A stretch of DNA of 64,000 nt from Pseudomonadota bacterium (GCA_021849075.1 JAJZTH010000001.1:328703-392702), one strand, 5' to 3'; positions 1-8,411 are shown, numbered from the stretch's first letter. Notes: a model not told the origin generated them from the letters alone. A program made the numbers and translations.

Positions 1-1
1 T

Positions 2-277
2 GATCATGAGGGCGGCCGCAAGGAGGTCGAGAATATGATCAAGGTGGCCGAATTGACGCGGCAGGGCTTCATCAACGGCGATATTTCGACCGTGATGTCG
101 CCGCGCACCGTGATCAGCTGGGCGCAGAATGCGCTGATCTTCAAGAATGTCGGCTTCGCCTTCCGCCTGTCCTTCCTCAACAAATGCGATGAGGCGGAGC
201 GGGCGCTGGTCGCCGAATATTATCAGCGCGTGTTCGGCAAGGATTTGCCCGAAAGCGTGGCGAGCCGGGCGAACTGA
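2..277 (+). CDS. cobS: CobS-like AAA+ ATPase, C-terminal part (partial)
   Basis: Only the last 91 codons are in the window; the gene runs in from the left edge, so no start is visible. The tail ([16 protein letters not shown], then [18 protein letters not shown] and [12 protein letters not shown]) is the conserved C-terminal lid region of CobS, the MoxR-type AAA+ subunit that works with the VWA protein CobT in aerobic cobaltochelatase. The matching cobT lies about 1.1 kb downstream on the same strand, which supports the call. No CobN large subunit is visible here, so whether the pair acts in cobalamin synthesis or as a general MoxR/VWA metallochaperone system cannot be decided from this window. 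Confidence 0.9.
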   Translation, partial: DHEGGRKEVENMIKVAELTRQGFINGDISTVMSPRTVISWAQNALIFKNVGFAFRLSFLNKCDEAERALVAEYYQRVFGKDLPESVASRAN

Positions 278-284
278 GCGCGCG

Positions 285-707
285 ATGATCATCGTCGAGC
301 GGATCGACCCGACAGGGGGGACCGCCCACCGGATCAGCATCCGCGGGCATGAGATGATTGCGGACATGTCCGCGCCCGACGGCCATGACGCCGGGCCGGA
401 CCCGCATGACCTGTATGACAGTGCGCTGGGCGCGTGCAAGGCGATGACCATGCTCTGGTATGCGCAGCGCAACGGCATTCCCGTGGAGAATATCCATGTC
501 GGCGTGGTCCGCGACGCGAGCGAGGAGCGCAAGGGCGTCTATAAGCTGACCACCCGCATCGCGCTGACCGGGCCGATGACCGACGAACAGCATGACAGGC
601 TGATCGCGGTCGCCGCCAAATGCCCGGTCCACAAGCTGATGAGCGAAGTGGAGACGCAGATCGAAACGATCGCCGTGCCGCGCATTGGCGATCCCGAAGG
701 ACGGTGA
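285..707 (+). CDS. OsmC family protein
   Basis: 140 aa. The start ATG at 285 lies 7 nt after the cobS stop. The protein has the OsmC/Ohr layout: an N-terminal beta segment (IVERIDPTGGTAHRISI), a helix with the first redox-type position (LYDSALGACKAMTMLWYAQ, with the Cys in GACKA) and a second Cys near the C-terminus (AAKCPVHKLM). This two-cysteine arrangement is that of thiol-dependent peroxidases that reduce organic hydroperoxides in the cytoplasm. The subfamily is OsmC-like rather than clearly Ohr. It sits inside the cobS-cobT gene run and is probably co-transcribed with it. Confidence 0.85.
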   Translation: MIIVERIDPTGGTAHRISIRGHEMIADMSAPDGHDAGPDPHDLYDSALGACKAMTMLWYAQRNGIPVENIHVGVVRDASEERKGVYKLTTRIALTGPMTDEQHDRLIAVAAKCPVHKLMSEVETQIETIAVPRIGDPEGR

Positions 708-747
708 GGCGCTGGCCTCGCTACGCGCTTCGCCCTATAGTGTCGCC

Positions 748-1044
748 ATGGACAGGAATATCGCCATATCCCGCCTGAAAGCCTGTGAAGCCGAATTGCG
801 CGCCATGGGCGTCGTCAGCCTGTCGCTGTTCGGATCGACGGCGCGGGGGGACCAGCGTTCGGATTCGGATGTCGATGTGGCGGCAAGACTGACCGAAGAC
901 GGTCGCATCGGCCTGTTCGAAGTTGCAGCCATCAGCGAGGCGGTGCGTGAGGCCCTAGGCGCTGCGGTGGATTTTGTGACCGAGCCGGCGCGTATGGCGC
1001 GATTGCAGTCGCACATTGATCGGGATCGCGTCCGTGTCTTCTGA
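748..1044 (+). CDS. MNT-domain nucleotidyltransferase, MntA-like antitoxin
   Basis: 98 aa from the ATG at 748, the first methionine consistent with the fold. The minimal nucleotidyltransferase signature is complete: GSTARG at residues 29-34 and SDSDVD at 38-43, which carries the metal-binding Asp pair, followed by a third Asp in AAVDFV. In the MntA-HepT family this enzyme AMPylates and silences the HEPN partner. The next gene is such a HEPN protein and its start overlaps this gene by 29 nt, so the two are translationally linked. The pair sits between an OsmC gene and cobT. Function as an antitoxin is inferred from family and gene order. Confidence 0.82.
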   Translation: MDRNIAISRLKACEAELRAMGVVSLSLFGSTARGDQRSDSDVDVAARLTEDGRIGLFEVAAISEAVREALGAAVDFVTEPARMARLQSHIDRDRVRVF

Positions 1045-1381
1045 ACGGGAGGCGCAGCGGTTGCACGATATCATCGACAATATCGACGCGGTGCACGACT
1101 ATGTCGGCGTCATGCAAATCGGCGACTTTATCGCAGATCGCAAGACCAGCGATGCCTGCGAACGATGTCTCCAGCGCATCACCGAGGCCGTCATCAAGAT
1201 TGGCGAAGACCGCATGGCGGAAATCGCGCCGAACATTCCCGCCCGCGCCATTCGCGGGATGGGCAATATGCTGCGCCATGAATATGACGCCATCGACCTG
1301 CGCTATATTTTCACGACAATAGAACGCGACCTGCCGCCACTGCGGGCAGCATGCGAAGCCGCGCTGAAGGACGTGCCATGA
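1016..1381 (+). CDS. HEPN-domain protein (DUF86), HepT-like toxin
   Basis: 121 aa from a TTG at 1016; a GTG at 1034 is an alternative start. The protein is all-helical with the DUF86/HepT C-terminal motif in the form [14 protein letters not shown]. The His and the following Tyr (the AMPylation target in characterised HepT) are present. The Arg that normally opens the RX4-6H ribonuclease motif is Gly at the aligned position (GMGN instead of GMRN), although another Arg precedes the His directly. The stop codon overlaps the cobT start (ATGA at 1378), so this toxin-like gene is wired into the cob operon. It may be an RNase whose catalytic Arg has moved, or a weakened version. Confidence 0.8.
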   Translation: MIGIASVSSEREAQRLHDIIDNIDAVHDYVGVMQIGDFIADRKTSDACERCLQRITEAVIKIGEDRMAEIAPNIPARAIRGMGNMLRHEYDAIDLRYIFTTIERDLPPLRAACEAALKDVP

Positions 1382-3204
1382 CCGAACGATCGCCCATCGA
1401 CGCCTTCAAGGATGTGCTGTCCGGCACGGCGCGCGCCATTACCCGCGATGTGGAAGTGGAGGTCGGCTTTTCCGCCGATACGCCCCATGCTGCGGGCAAG
1501 GCGATCAAGGTGCCGACGCCCGGCCGCGCTCTGCCCGCCGATCAGGTGGCGCTGGCGCGCGGCTTTGCCGATGCCTATGCGCTCAAGATGCGGCATCATG
1601 ACGCGAAGGTTCATGCCGCCACCGCCCCGTCCGAAGCAGTGGCGCGCGCGGTGTTCGACGCGGTCGAGCAGGCGCGGGTCGAGGCGATCGGATCGCGGGC
1701 GATGGAGGGCGTGCGCACCAACCTCAACCACGCGCTGGACCTGCGGCTGAAATCCGACGCGATCCGGCGCGCGCGCGCCGCCGACGAAGTACCGCTGTCG
1801 ACCGCATTGGCGCTCAAAGTGCGCGAGCGGTTGACCGGACAGCCCATCCCCAAGGATGCGGCGCCCGGTGTCGCCATGGTCGACCAGTGGATCGAGGACA
1901 AGGCCGGGGCTGACCTGGATTCGCTGATGCTGGCGATCGACGACCAGCGCGCCTTTCAGAAGCTGACGACCGCGATGCTGGAGCATCTCCAGCTGATCGA
2001 CGCCGATGTGCCGCCCGACACCGAAGAGCCCGAATCGCAGGATGAGGGCGAGGACGAGGAGCAGCAACAGGAAGAAGGCGAAAGCGGCCAGGACGAGGCC
2101 GGCGACAGCGACATGAACGCCGAGGCGCGCGCCGAGGATCAGGGCGGCGACACCGAAGAGGGCGAAACCGACTATAGCGAGGATTTCGACGCCGACAGCG
2201 ATGAAGGCGCGGACGATATGGGCGAGGAAGGCATGATGCCGGTCCGCCCGAACCGGCCGATATCCGACCTGCCGCCCGGTTTCGACTACAAGCCCTATAC
2301 GACCAAATTCGACGAGGTCGTCAGCCCTGAAGAGCTGTGCGACGAGGATGAGCTGGCACGGTTGCGCGGCTTCCTGGACCAGCAGCTGGTGAGTTTGCAG
2401 GGCGCAGTGACGAAGCTCGCCAACCGGCTGCAACGCCGGCTGATGGCGCAGCAGTCGCGCAGCTGGGACTTCGATCAGGAAGAAGGGATATTGGACGCGG
2501 CGCGGCTGGCGCGGATCGTGATCGATCCCACCCGGTCGCTGTCCTACAAGATCGAACGCGACACCGAGTTTCGCGACACCGTCGTCACGCTGCTGATCGA
2601 CAATAGCGGATCGATGCGCGGCCGGCCGATCAGCATCGCGGCGATCAGCGCCGACATCATGGCGCGCACGCTGGAGCGGTGCGGGGTCAAGACCGAGATA
2701 TTGGGCTTCACCACCCGGGCGTGGAAGGGCGGGCAAAGCCGCGAGCAATGGCTGGCCGCTGGCCGTCCGCCAATGCCGGGGCGGCTCAACGACCTGCGCC
2801 ACATCGTCTACAAGAAGGCGGACGATCCCTGGCGGCGGGCGCGCAAGAATCTGGGCCTGATGATGCGCGAAGGGCTGCTGAAGGAAAATATCGACGGCGA
2901 GGCGCTGCTATGGGCGCATAGCCGGCTGATCGCGCGGCACGAAGAACGGCGCATCCTGATGGTGATTTCCGACGGCGCGCCGGTGGATGACTCCACCCTG
3001 TCGGTCAACAGCGGCACCTATCTGGAGCGGCATTTGCGGCAGGTGATCGACTGGATCGAAAACAGGTCGCCGGTGCAGCTGGTGGCGATCGGCATCGGCC
3101 ATGATGTCACCCGTTACTATCGCCGCGCCGTCACCATCATGGACGCCGAACAGCTGGGCGGCACGATGGTCGAGCAGCTCGCAGGCTTGTTCGACGAAGA
3201 TTAG
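1378..3204 (+). CDS. cobT: CobT-like VWA-domain protein (cobaltochelatase subunit)
   Basis: 608 aa. The start at 1378 overlaps the upstream HEPN stop in ATGA. Residues 1-200 form the helical N-terminal region. About 210-298 is a highly acidic low-complexity linker (Glu/Asp/Gln runs), typical of CobT. The C-terminal half is a von Willebrand A domain with an intact MIDAS motif, DNSGS at 408-412. CobT is the Mg-dependent partner of the AAA+ CobS ring; with CobN it inserts Co2+ into hydrogenobyrinate diamide. No CobN or other corrin gene is in the window, so the chelatase role is by family only. Confidence 0.9.
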   Translation: MTERSPIDAFKDVLSGTARAITRDVEVEVGFSADTPHAAGKAIKVPTPGRALPADQVALARGFADAYALKMRHHDAKVHAATAPSEAVARAVFDAVEQARVEAIGSRAMEGVRTNLNHALDLRLKSDAIRRARAADEVPLSTALALKVRERLTGQPIPKDAAPGVAMVDQWIEDKAGADLDSLMLAIDDQRAFQKLTTAMLEHLQLIDADVPPDTEEPESQDEGEDEEQQQEEGESGQDEAGDSDMNAEARAEDQGGDTEEGETDYSEDFDADSDEGADDMGEEGMMPVRPNRPISDLPPGFDYKPYTTKFDEVVSPEELCDEDELARLRGFLDQQLVSLQGAVTKLANRLQRRLMAQQSRSWDFDQEEGILDAARLARIVIDPTRSLSYKIERDTEFRDTVVTLLIDNSGSMRGRPISIAAISADIMARTLERCGVKTEILGFTTRAWKGGQSREQWLAAGRPPMPGRLNDLRHIVYKKADDPWRRARKNLGLMMREGLLKENIDGEALLWAHSRLIARHEERRILMVISDGAPVDDSTLSVNSGTYLERHLRQVIDWIENRSPVQLVAIGIGHDVTRYYRRAVTIMDAEQLGGTMVEQLAGLFDED

Positions 3205-3241
3205 GACGGCCCGCCATTCCGCCCAGGCGGGCCTGCAAAGC

Positions 3242-3315
3242 GCGCTTTTCTGCGTTCCGGTGCTCACGTACCTTGAGTACGCTGCGCTCCGTTACTCGAA
3301 AATCACGCTTTTCGA
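3242..3315. repeat. imperfect palindromic intergenic element
   Basis: The gap between cobT and the Gre-family gene contains a CGG-rich palindrome. The left arm, cggtgctcacgtac (3258-3271), pairs imperfectly with gtacgctgcgctccg (3277-3291) around a 5-nt loop, and tttt-containing outer arms extend it. It looks like the short palindromic elements scattered in sphingomonad genomes. No second copy is seen in this window, so its repeat status is from memory and not shown here. It has no T-run and is not a clear terminator. Confidence 0.4.
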
Positions 3316-3367
3316 CTCCACCTGAACGAAATGCCGAGCCGTCCTGTTTGCACAGAAAGAAGTTACG

Positions 3368-3838
3368 ATGAGTGTCGCCTTTCGTCGCGAGAGCGATGAT
3401 GAGCATATGGAGCCGAAGTTCGAGCTGCCGATCCCGGCCGGTCCCAATTGGGTGACGGCGCGCGGATTGCGGCTGACGCGCGCGCAGGTCGAGGCGCTGG
3501 AAGCGGTCGACACCGGCGCCATGGACGAGGAAAGCGCCAAGAAGCACAAGCGGGTGCTGCGTTACTGGCGCACGCGGCTGGCGACGGCGGAATTGCGGCC
3601 GGTGGCGGACGGAGAGGCGGTCGCCTTCGGCACGCGCGTCACCTATCGGCTGAACCGGCAGGAAAAGACGGTGGCGATCGTCGGCGATGATGAAGCGAAC
3701 CCGCATGAAGGCCGCATCAGCTTTTCCTCTCCCCTCGCCCGCGCGATGATGGCTGCGGAGGCTGGCGAGAGGGTCGATTTCGCCGGCAAGCCCGAAGCAG
3801 TGGAGATCATGGCGATCGCGGTCGTCCGCGAGGACTGA
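3368..3838 (+). CDS. GreA/GreB-family transcription elongation factor-like protein
   Basis: 156 aa from the ATG at 3368, with a weak AAAGAAG upstream. The C-terminal 80 residues (GTRVTYRLN ... VGDDEANPHEGRISFSSPLARAMMAAEAGERV) match the globular FKBP-like domain of GreA/GreB that docks on RNA polymerase. The N-terminal part is shorter and less clearly a coiled coil than in GreA, so it resembles the divergent Gre-domain proteins found beside true GreA in alphaproteobacteria. A bidirectional terminator follows it. It could modulate transcript cleavage or act as a competitor of GreA/DksA. Confidence 0.75.
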   Translation: MSVAFRRESDDEHMEPKFELPIPAGPNWVTARGLRLTRAQVEALEAVDTGAMDEESAKKHKRVLRYWRTRLATAELRPVADGEAVAFGTRVTYRLNRQEKTVAIVGDDEANPHEGRISFSSPLARAMMAAEAGERVDFAGKPEAVEIMAIAVVRED

Positions 3839-3859
3839 TCTCTTTTCGGGCATTGCATG

Positions 3860-3895
3860 AAAAAGGCCCGCCGGTTTGCGCCGGCGGGCCTTTTT
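3860..3895. terminator. bidirectional intrinsic terminator
   Basis: A perfect 10-bp stem, ggcccgccgg (3865-3874) with ccggcgggcc (3881-3890), has a 6-nt loop, a T5 run after it and an A5 run before it. It therefore ends both the Gre-like gene on the plus strand and the Dps gene on the minus strand. Confidence 0.88.
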
Positions 3896-3913
3896 CGTTG
3901 TGCGGATCGCCGA

Positions 3914-4405
3914 TCAGGCCCCGCGGGCGGCTTCGAACAGGAACCAGGCGCGCTGTTCGGCCTGATCGGTCCAATCGTCGACAATGCCTTCGGTCGCATT
4001 GTCGCCTGCCTCGGTCGCGGCGGCCTTCACCGCGCGGAAGGTTTCGACCAGCGCCAGATTATCATCGCGCAATTCCTTGAGCATGTCGCCCGGGCTGACG
4101 AATTCGGCGTCATTGTCTGTCACAGTCTGGTGGCGGGAAATGTCGCCGATCGACCGCAGCGTGACATTGCCGGTCTTGCGCACCCGCTCGGCAATCAAAT
4201 CGGTCACGCCCAGGATTTCGGTCGCCTGCTCATCGAACATCAGATGATAGTCGCGGAAATGCGGGCCGGAAACGTGCCAGTGGAAATTCTTGGTCTTGAG
4301 GTACAGCGCGAAGCTGTCCGCCAGCGCGCCGTTCAGGGCGTCGGCGACGGACTTGGCCGCGTTGCTCGTAAGGTCGGTCGGCGTCTTGAGATCGGGGGCG
4401 GTCAT
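3914..4405 (-). CDS. dps: Dps family DNA-binding ferritin-like protein
   Basis: 163 aa. The start ATG at 4405 is chosen because AGGAGGA (complement of 4411-4417) precedes it. The ferroxidase signature of Dps is present: KNFHWHVSGPHFRDYHLMFDEQ with its His and the D-x3-E pair. The protein assembles as a 12-mer cage that oxidises Fe2+ with H2O2 and protects DNA. Length and motifs are normal for the family. It stands alone between the bidirectional terminator and a GDT1-type transporter gene on the same strand. Confidence 0.92.
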   Translation of the reverse strand: MTAPDLKTPTDLTSNAAKSVADALNGALADSFALYLKTKNFHWHVSGPHFRDYHLMFDEQATEILGVTDLIAERVRKTGNVTLRSIGDISRHQTVTDNDAEFVSPGDMLKELRDDNLALVETFRAVKAAATEAGDNATEGIVDDWTDQAEQRAWFLFEAARGA

Positions 4406-4514
4406 GCATGTCCTCCTGTTCGAGAAACTGGTTTCGGACATATAATGATCGTGCGCCAAGATGGTGCCATTTTTTCGCGGTGGAAATCCCGATCAGCCTG
4501 ATGAAGCGCGTCGA

Positions 4515-5081
4515 TCAAAGCAGGCCGGTGGCGGACAGGCCAAGGCAGGCGGCGGTGACGATCAGGATCGCCCCGCCCGTCCAGCGAATCGCACGCAGGG
4601 GCAAGGCGGCCAGCAAGGCCCCGCGCGCCACGACGACGGGCACAAGGGCGACGATCGTGCCGATCGCGCCGCCGATGCCGGCCAGCAGCGGGTCGGCAGT
4701 GCGGGTGGCAATGCCCAGGATCAGAAATTGCGGCCCATCGCCAAAGCCCAGGATGAAGAGGCCGAGCGCACTGGTGAGGAAAGCCCCGGTCGGCCAGCCA
4801 GCAAGCGCATCGGGCGGGGAAACGCGCCAGAGAAGGCCAGCGCCAAGGAAGAGGATGGAAAGCGCCAGAAACAGCAACCGTGCGTCCGCCCCCAGCATCG
4901 GCCCGATCCATGCGCCCGCGATGGCGGAAATCGCCGCGTTGGCGATGGCGGCGGCGATAATTCCGGCGATGATCGCCCCGTCGCGATTATAACGGGTCGC
5001 CAGCGCAAGGACGAGCAACTGGCTCTTGTCGCCAATTTCGCCCAGCAGGCATCCGAGCAGGGCTAGCAGTAATGCGTCCAT
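4515..5081 (-). CDS. TMEM165/GDT1 (UPF0016) family cation transporter
   Basis: 188 aa, start ATG at 5081, about six transmembrane segments. Family members carry two E-x-G-D-[KR]-[ST] motifs that form the Mn2+/Ca2+ transport site. The first is intact here (LLGEIGDKSQL, near residue 10). The second is degenerate: it reads LGFGDGPQFL, with the Glu and the basic residue replaced by Gly. The call rests on topology, length and motif 1. Likely role: manganese or calcium export across the inner membrane, possibly with altered ion selectivity. A small unknown gene lies 13 nt upstream on the same strand. Confidence 0.8.
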   Translation of the reverse strand: MDALLLALLGCLLGEIGDKSQLLVLALATRYNRDGAIIAGIIAAAIANAAISAIAGAWIGPMLGADARLLFLALSILFLGAGLLWRVSPPDALAGWPTGAFLTSALGLFILGFGDGPQFLILGIATRTADPLLAGIGGAIGTIVALVPVVVARGALLAALPLRAIRWTGGAILIVTAACLGLSATGLL

Positions 5082-5094
5082 GGGCTGGTGACGA

Positions 5095-5418
5095 TCAGGC
5101 CCGCAGCGGCGTGACGGTCGCGCTTGCACGCGGCAGAACCGCCACGATGTCGGCCACCGGCAAATCCTCCGCAATCGCATCGCGCATCAGGTCGAGATAG
5201 GAGAGCACCACCGGACCCAGACCGTGCAGCGACAGCGCTGACGCCAGCGTGGCGGCCAGCCCTTCCACCGCATCGAGGTGAAAGGCGCGGGCGATGTGGC
5301 GAATCTGGTCGACCTCATCCTGCACCCGCATGACCGACAAATGGCCGCGCTGCCCCGCCAGCCCGTCGACCCGGCGCATCAGGTCCGTCAAAATCGCCAG
5401 CATCGGATCATGTCGCAT
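5095..5418 (-). CDS. hypothetical protein, small helical
   Basis: 107 aa from an ATG at 5418 with a GGGGAG ribosome-binding site about 9 nt upstream; a GTG at 5427 is an alternative. The sequence is alternating amphipathic helix without Cys, signal peptide or membrane segment (for example VDGLAGQRGHLSVMRVQDEVDQIRHIAR). I do not recognise a family. It is followed after 13 nt by the GDT1-type transporter gene and is likely co-transcribed with it. Confidence 0.6.
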   Translation of the reverse strand: MRHDPMLAILTDLMRRVDGLAGQRGHLSVMRVQDEVDQIRHIARAFHLDAVEGLAATLASALSLHGLGPVVLSYLDLMRDAIAEDLPVADIVAVLPRASATVTPLRA

Positions 5419-5507
5419 GGGATGCACTCCCCTTGGTTTCGCCCCGTTTCTTCATAGACTTGCCCGGGTTAAGGGCGCGTAAAGCCTGAACGACCGATCG
5501 CATAGTC

Positions 5508-5536
5508 TTGACACAGGGCCGAATCTGGCCCATGGG
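5508..5536 (+). promoter_or_regulatory. candidate -35 element upstream of rpmG
   Basis: A consensus TTGACA (5508-5513) lies about 110 nt before rpmG. Seventeen nt downstream the -10 position reads CATGGG, which is poor, so this is only a possible promoter. The segment between also forms a small GGGCC/GGCCC hairpin. Nothing else is seen in the 5419-5619 gap. Confidence 0.25.
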
Positions 5537-5619
5537 CCACCGCTGAAACGGGCGGTCCGCCACTCACCATTGGCGAGCCGCTTTATTTTTTACGCTCTTT
5601 ACGACCAGGGAATAAGGCC

Positions 5620-5787
5620 ATGGCCAAGCCGGCAACTGTCAAGATCCGCCTCGTCAGCACGGCTGACACTGGCTTTTTCTATGTGACCAAGAAGAACCCC
5701 CGCACCAAGACCGAAAAGCTGAGCTTCAGCAAATATGACCCGGTCGTGCGCAAGCATGTCGAATTCAAGGAAGCCAAGATCAAGTAA
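5620..5787 (+). CDS. rpmG: 50S ribosomal protein L33
   Basis: 55 aa, start ATG at 5620. It begins [20 protein letters not shown], continues [16 protein letters not shown] and ends [18 protein letters not shown], the full L33 pattern. It is the cysteine-free (zinc-independent) type normal in alphaproteobacteria. It is monocistronic, as is usual in this class, with a terminator downstream. Confidence 0.96.
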   Translation: MAKPATVKIRLVSTADTGFFYVTKKNPRTKTEKLSFSKYDPVVRKHVEFKEAKIK

Positions 5788-5845
5788 GCCGTTGCGGGCT
5801 TTTTCAAGCCCGCGCGCCTGATCTTTCCGGCTTTGCGGAATATAC

Positions 5846-5881
5846 AAAAAGGCCCGTCCTGCTGAAGGATCGGGCCTTTTT
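5846..5881. terminator. intrinsic terminator, bidirectional
   Basis: The stem ggcccg-tcct pairs with agga-t-cgggcc (one bulge), flanked by an A5 run on the left and a T5 run on the right. It closes rpmG on the plus strand and phoX on the minus strand. A second hairpin without T-run, gcgggctt/aagcccgc, lies just after the rpmG stop (5794-5813). Confidence 0.82.
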
Positions 5882-5966
5882 GCTGTTGGCGCGTCGCCAA
5901 TTGCGGACTGGCTGAACAAAAAAGGGGACGCCTTTCGACGCCCCCTTCCCTTTTGCTGGTCCGCAA

Positions 5967-7832
5967 TCAGTTACCGACCGGGCGGGCGTCGGTGCGGCGC
6001 ACGACGATGGTCGAGGAACGCGGCTCCTGACCAGACACCGGCCAGTTGCCCGTCGGGTGCTGGATGTTGATGAAGAAGTTGGTGAGATCCGGCGTATAGG
6101 CGAGACCGGTGATTTCACAGCCTTCCGGGCCGACCAGGAAGCGCATCGACCGCTTGGTCGTCTGATCGATGTAGAACATCGCATTCTGGCCGAAGACCTG
6201 TTCGATCGTGCGGGTCGAATCGCCCGAATTGCCCGGAACCGAGTGATCGGTCTGAACCCAGAGGCGGCCCTGCGGATCGATGCGGATGCCATCGGGGCTG
6301 GAGAAGGTGTCGCCGTTGATATTGCCTTCCAGCTGATCGCCGAAACCGGCCAGCGACGGATCGCCCGCCAGCAGGAAGATTTCCCAGGTGAAGGTCATGG
6401 CGAGCGGCGAGTTGCTCGCTTCCTTGAACTTCACGATATGGCCATGGCGATTGACGGTGCGCGGATTGGCGGCATCGGTCGACCGGCGGCTGCTATTGTT
6501 GGTCAGCGTCACGAAGATGGCGCTGTTGTCGGGCGCGACCGTGATCCATTCCGGGCGGTCCATCACGGTGCCGCCGGCGACGCGCGCGGCCGAGATGCAG
6601 TTGACCATGACATCGGCCTGATTGTTGAAATCAACCGTCGTCGGCGCGATCGGCGTGGCGCTCTGGCTGGTGTTGCCGGGGTCGGATGCGCCGACGGTCA
6701 GGCCGTTCTGGCCATGGGTCAGCGCGCGCCATTCGCCCGTGCCATCCGCGTTGAAACGGGCGACATAGAGGGTGCCATGGTCGAGCATGTCGCGGTTGGC
6801 GGCGCGGTTGCTGCTGCTGAAGGCGCGATCGCACACGAATTTATAGACGCAGCCCGGCGTGCCGTCATGCCCCATATAGAAAGCGACGCGGCTGTTGGCG
6901 TCGACCATATGGGCGACATTTTCATGGTCGAAACGGCCGAGCGCGGTGCGCTTGGTCGGCGCGTCCAGTTCCTGATAGGGGTCGATTTCGACCACCCAGC
7001 CGTAATTTTCCTCCGGCTGCGTCGGATCGAGATAGTTGTCGGTCGATTCCTCGCAGGTCAGATAGGTGCCCCAGGGGGTGCGGCCCGACGAGCAATTGTT
7101 CAGCATGCCCTTGATCGTGCCCGACAGCAGACCCGACGCCGGGCCGGTCGCCCGATAGCTGCTGTTGCCGGTATAGCGCTTGTTGAAGCGCGACCCGGAG
7201 CGCACCGACCACTGGCCGTTCGACGCCTTGGCGATTTCCACCACGCCGATGCCGACGGCGGACAGGGCCAGCGCCTTTTGATCGGCGGTCGCGGTCGCGG
7301 CGTCATAGCTGCCGCCCATCAGAATGTTGAAGTCAGGATATTCGAAGTTGATCGCCAGCAGGCCGCCGCTGTTGGGGTTGGTGCCCGACAGTTCGAAATA
7401 TTCCATGCCGTCATGATTGCCGCCGGCCCATTTTTCGGCGTCGGCCGGGGTCGGGTAGCTGCCGGCATAAGCCGTGCCGGTTTCAATCGAATCGCCGGCC
7501 TTGAGCAGCACGTCGACGGTGTAGCCGTTGGGAACGGTGACGGTGTCGTTCATGTTGGCGGCGACGGGCGCGAAGCTGATGCCATAGCTGGGCGTCGGCG
7601 TGGGCGTCGGGGTCGGCGTGGGCGTCGGGCTGCCGCCATCATTGTCATCGTCGCCGCAGGCCGCGAGCGCGCCCAGCATCGGCAGGATCGACAGGCCCAT
7701 CAGGCCGTTCTTGAGGACGGTGCGGCGCGCCGGATTGGCGGCGACGATCGCCTCCAGGCTGTTGTCGCCCATGTCGATGGTCGGCTGCGCGTCGCGATAG
7801 GGCGCGCGCGCCTCGTCAGTCAGATGAGACAT
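5967..7832 (-). CDS. phoX: PhoX family alkaline phosphatase (DUF839), Tat lipoprotein
   Basis: 621 aa, start ATG at 7832 (MSHLTDEARAPY). It is a PhoX-type Ca2+/Fe3+ phosphatase, which frees phosphate from phosphomonoesters outside the inner membrane. Core motifs include TPWGTYLTCEES, GRFDHENVAH, FYMGHDGTPGC, SPDGIRIDPQGRLWVQTD and EGCEITGLAYTPD. The export signal combines a twin arginine (ARRTVLKNGLMGLSILP) with a lipobox ending at Cys59 (LGALAAC), so a Tat-exported lipoprotein is likely. After the Cys come acidic residues and a Thr-Pro repeat encoded by a hexanucleotide tract (about 7590-7630) that would act as a stalk and could vary in length by slippage. Confidence 0.9.
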   Translation of the reverse strand: MSHLTDEARAPYRDAQPTIDMGDNSLEAIVAANPARRTVLKNGLMGLSILPMLGALAACGDDDNDGGSPTPTPTPTPTPTPSYGISFAPVAANMNDTVTVPNGYTVDVLLKAGDSIETGTAYAGSYPTPADAEKWAGGNHDGMEYFELSGTNPNSGGLLAINFEYPDFNILMGGSYDAATATADQKALALSAVGIGVVEIAKASNGQWSVRSGSRFNKRYTGNSSYRATGPASGLLSGTIKGMLNNCSSGRTPWGTYLTCEESTDNYLDPTQPEENYGWVVEIDPYQELDAPTKRTALGRFDHENVAHMVDANSRVAFYMGHDGTPGCVYKFVCDRAFSSSNRAANRDMLDHGTLYVARFNADGTGEWRALTHGQNGLTVGASDPGNTSQSATPIAPTTVDFNNQADVMVNCISAARVAGGTVMDRPEWITVAPDNSAIFVTLTNNSSRRSTDAANPRTVNRHGHIVKFKEASNSPLAMTFTWEIFLLAGDPSLAGFGDQLEGNINGDTFSSPDGIRIDPQGRLWVQTDHSVPGNSGDSTRTIEQVFGQNAMFYIDQTTKRSMRFLVGPEGCEITGLAYTPDLTNFFINIQHPTGNWPVSGQEPRSSTIVVRRTDARPVGN

Positions 7833-7981
7833 GAATATTACCCCTGTGCGTTCGGGCTGTCGGCGATGCGCCGCGCCTTTGCGAAGCGGGGGGTGACAGA
7901 GAAGCATGACGCCAAAAGGGCTGGTTGATGTAGCCCAAATGAAAGGATGATGACGAGAATGTGAAGCGCGTTGCCAGAGCG

Positions 7982-8344
7982 TTACAGGAGGGCGTTAACC
8001 TGCTGCACGAAGCGCATGACGGAGATGGGTTTGGACACATAGGCTTGCGCGCCGGCGGCGCGAATCCGCTCTTCATCGCCCTGCCCGGCATAGGCGGTGA
8101 CGGCCATGATCGGGACCGGCGCCAGCCGTTCGTCGGCCTTGAGCGAGATGATGAGGTCCAGCCCGCTGACATGGGGCAGATGAATGTCGGTGATGACCAG
8201 GTCCGGCAAAAAGTCGTGCGCCTGCGCCAGCAGATCGCGCCCGTCGCGCAGCGGGAGCACTTCATGCCCGTGCGCGCGCAGCAGGTCGCAAAAAAGTTTG
8301 AGATTGAGTTCGTTGTCCTCGACAACGAGCACGCGCTTTGCCAC
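7982..8344 (-). CDS. divK: single-domain response regulator DivK
   Basis: 120 aa, GTG start at 8344 (no strong ribosome-binding site). It consists of a CheY-like receiver only: acidic pocket VVEDNELN, phospho-acceptor Asp53 in LVITDIHLPHVSG, Thr in AVTAYA and Lys in YVSKPIS. The sequence follows alphaproteobacterial DivK closely (VEDNELNLKLFCDLL, GDEERIRAAG, SKPISV). DivK is the essential cell-cycle regulator that steers the DivJ/PleC-CckA phosphorelay. The divergent DUF3572 gene is its usual neighbour in alphaproteobacteria, which supports the assignment. Confidence 0.9.
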   Translation of the reverse strand: MAKRVLVVEDNELNLKLFCDLLRAHGHEVLPLRDGRDLLAQAHDFLPDLVITDIHLPHVSGLDLIISLKADERLAPVPIMAVTAYAGQGDEERIRAAGAQAYVSKPISVMRFVQQVNALL

Positions 8345-8411
8345 CAGTCACCCGCGGTCCGAAAATGCCTTTTTGGAGCGCCCATCAGCCGCCCCGCCCC
8401 GAAAGGCCATC

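Noticed and set aside
1303..2802. Long open frame on the strand opposite cobT (499 codons)
   Set aside because: Antisense shadow of a high-GC gene: no family features, low-complexity composition, and cobT is certain on the other strand.
7590..7640. Short tandem repeat that might suggest a CRISPR or satellite
   Set aside because: In-frame hexanucleotide repeat encoding Thr-Pro in PhoX; no spacers.
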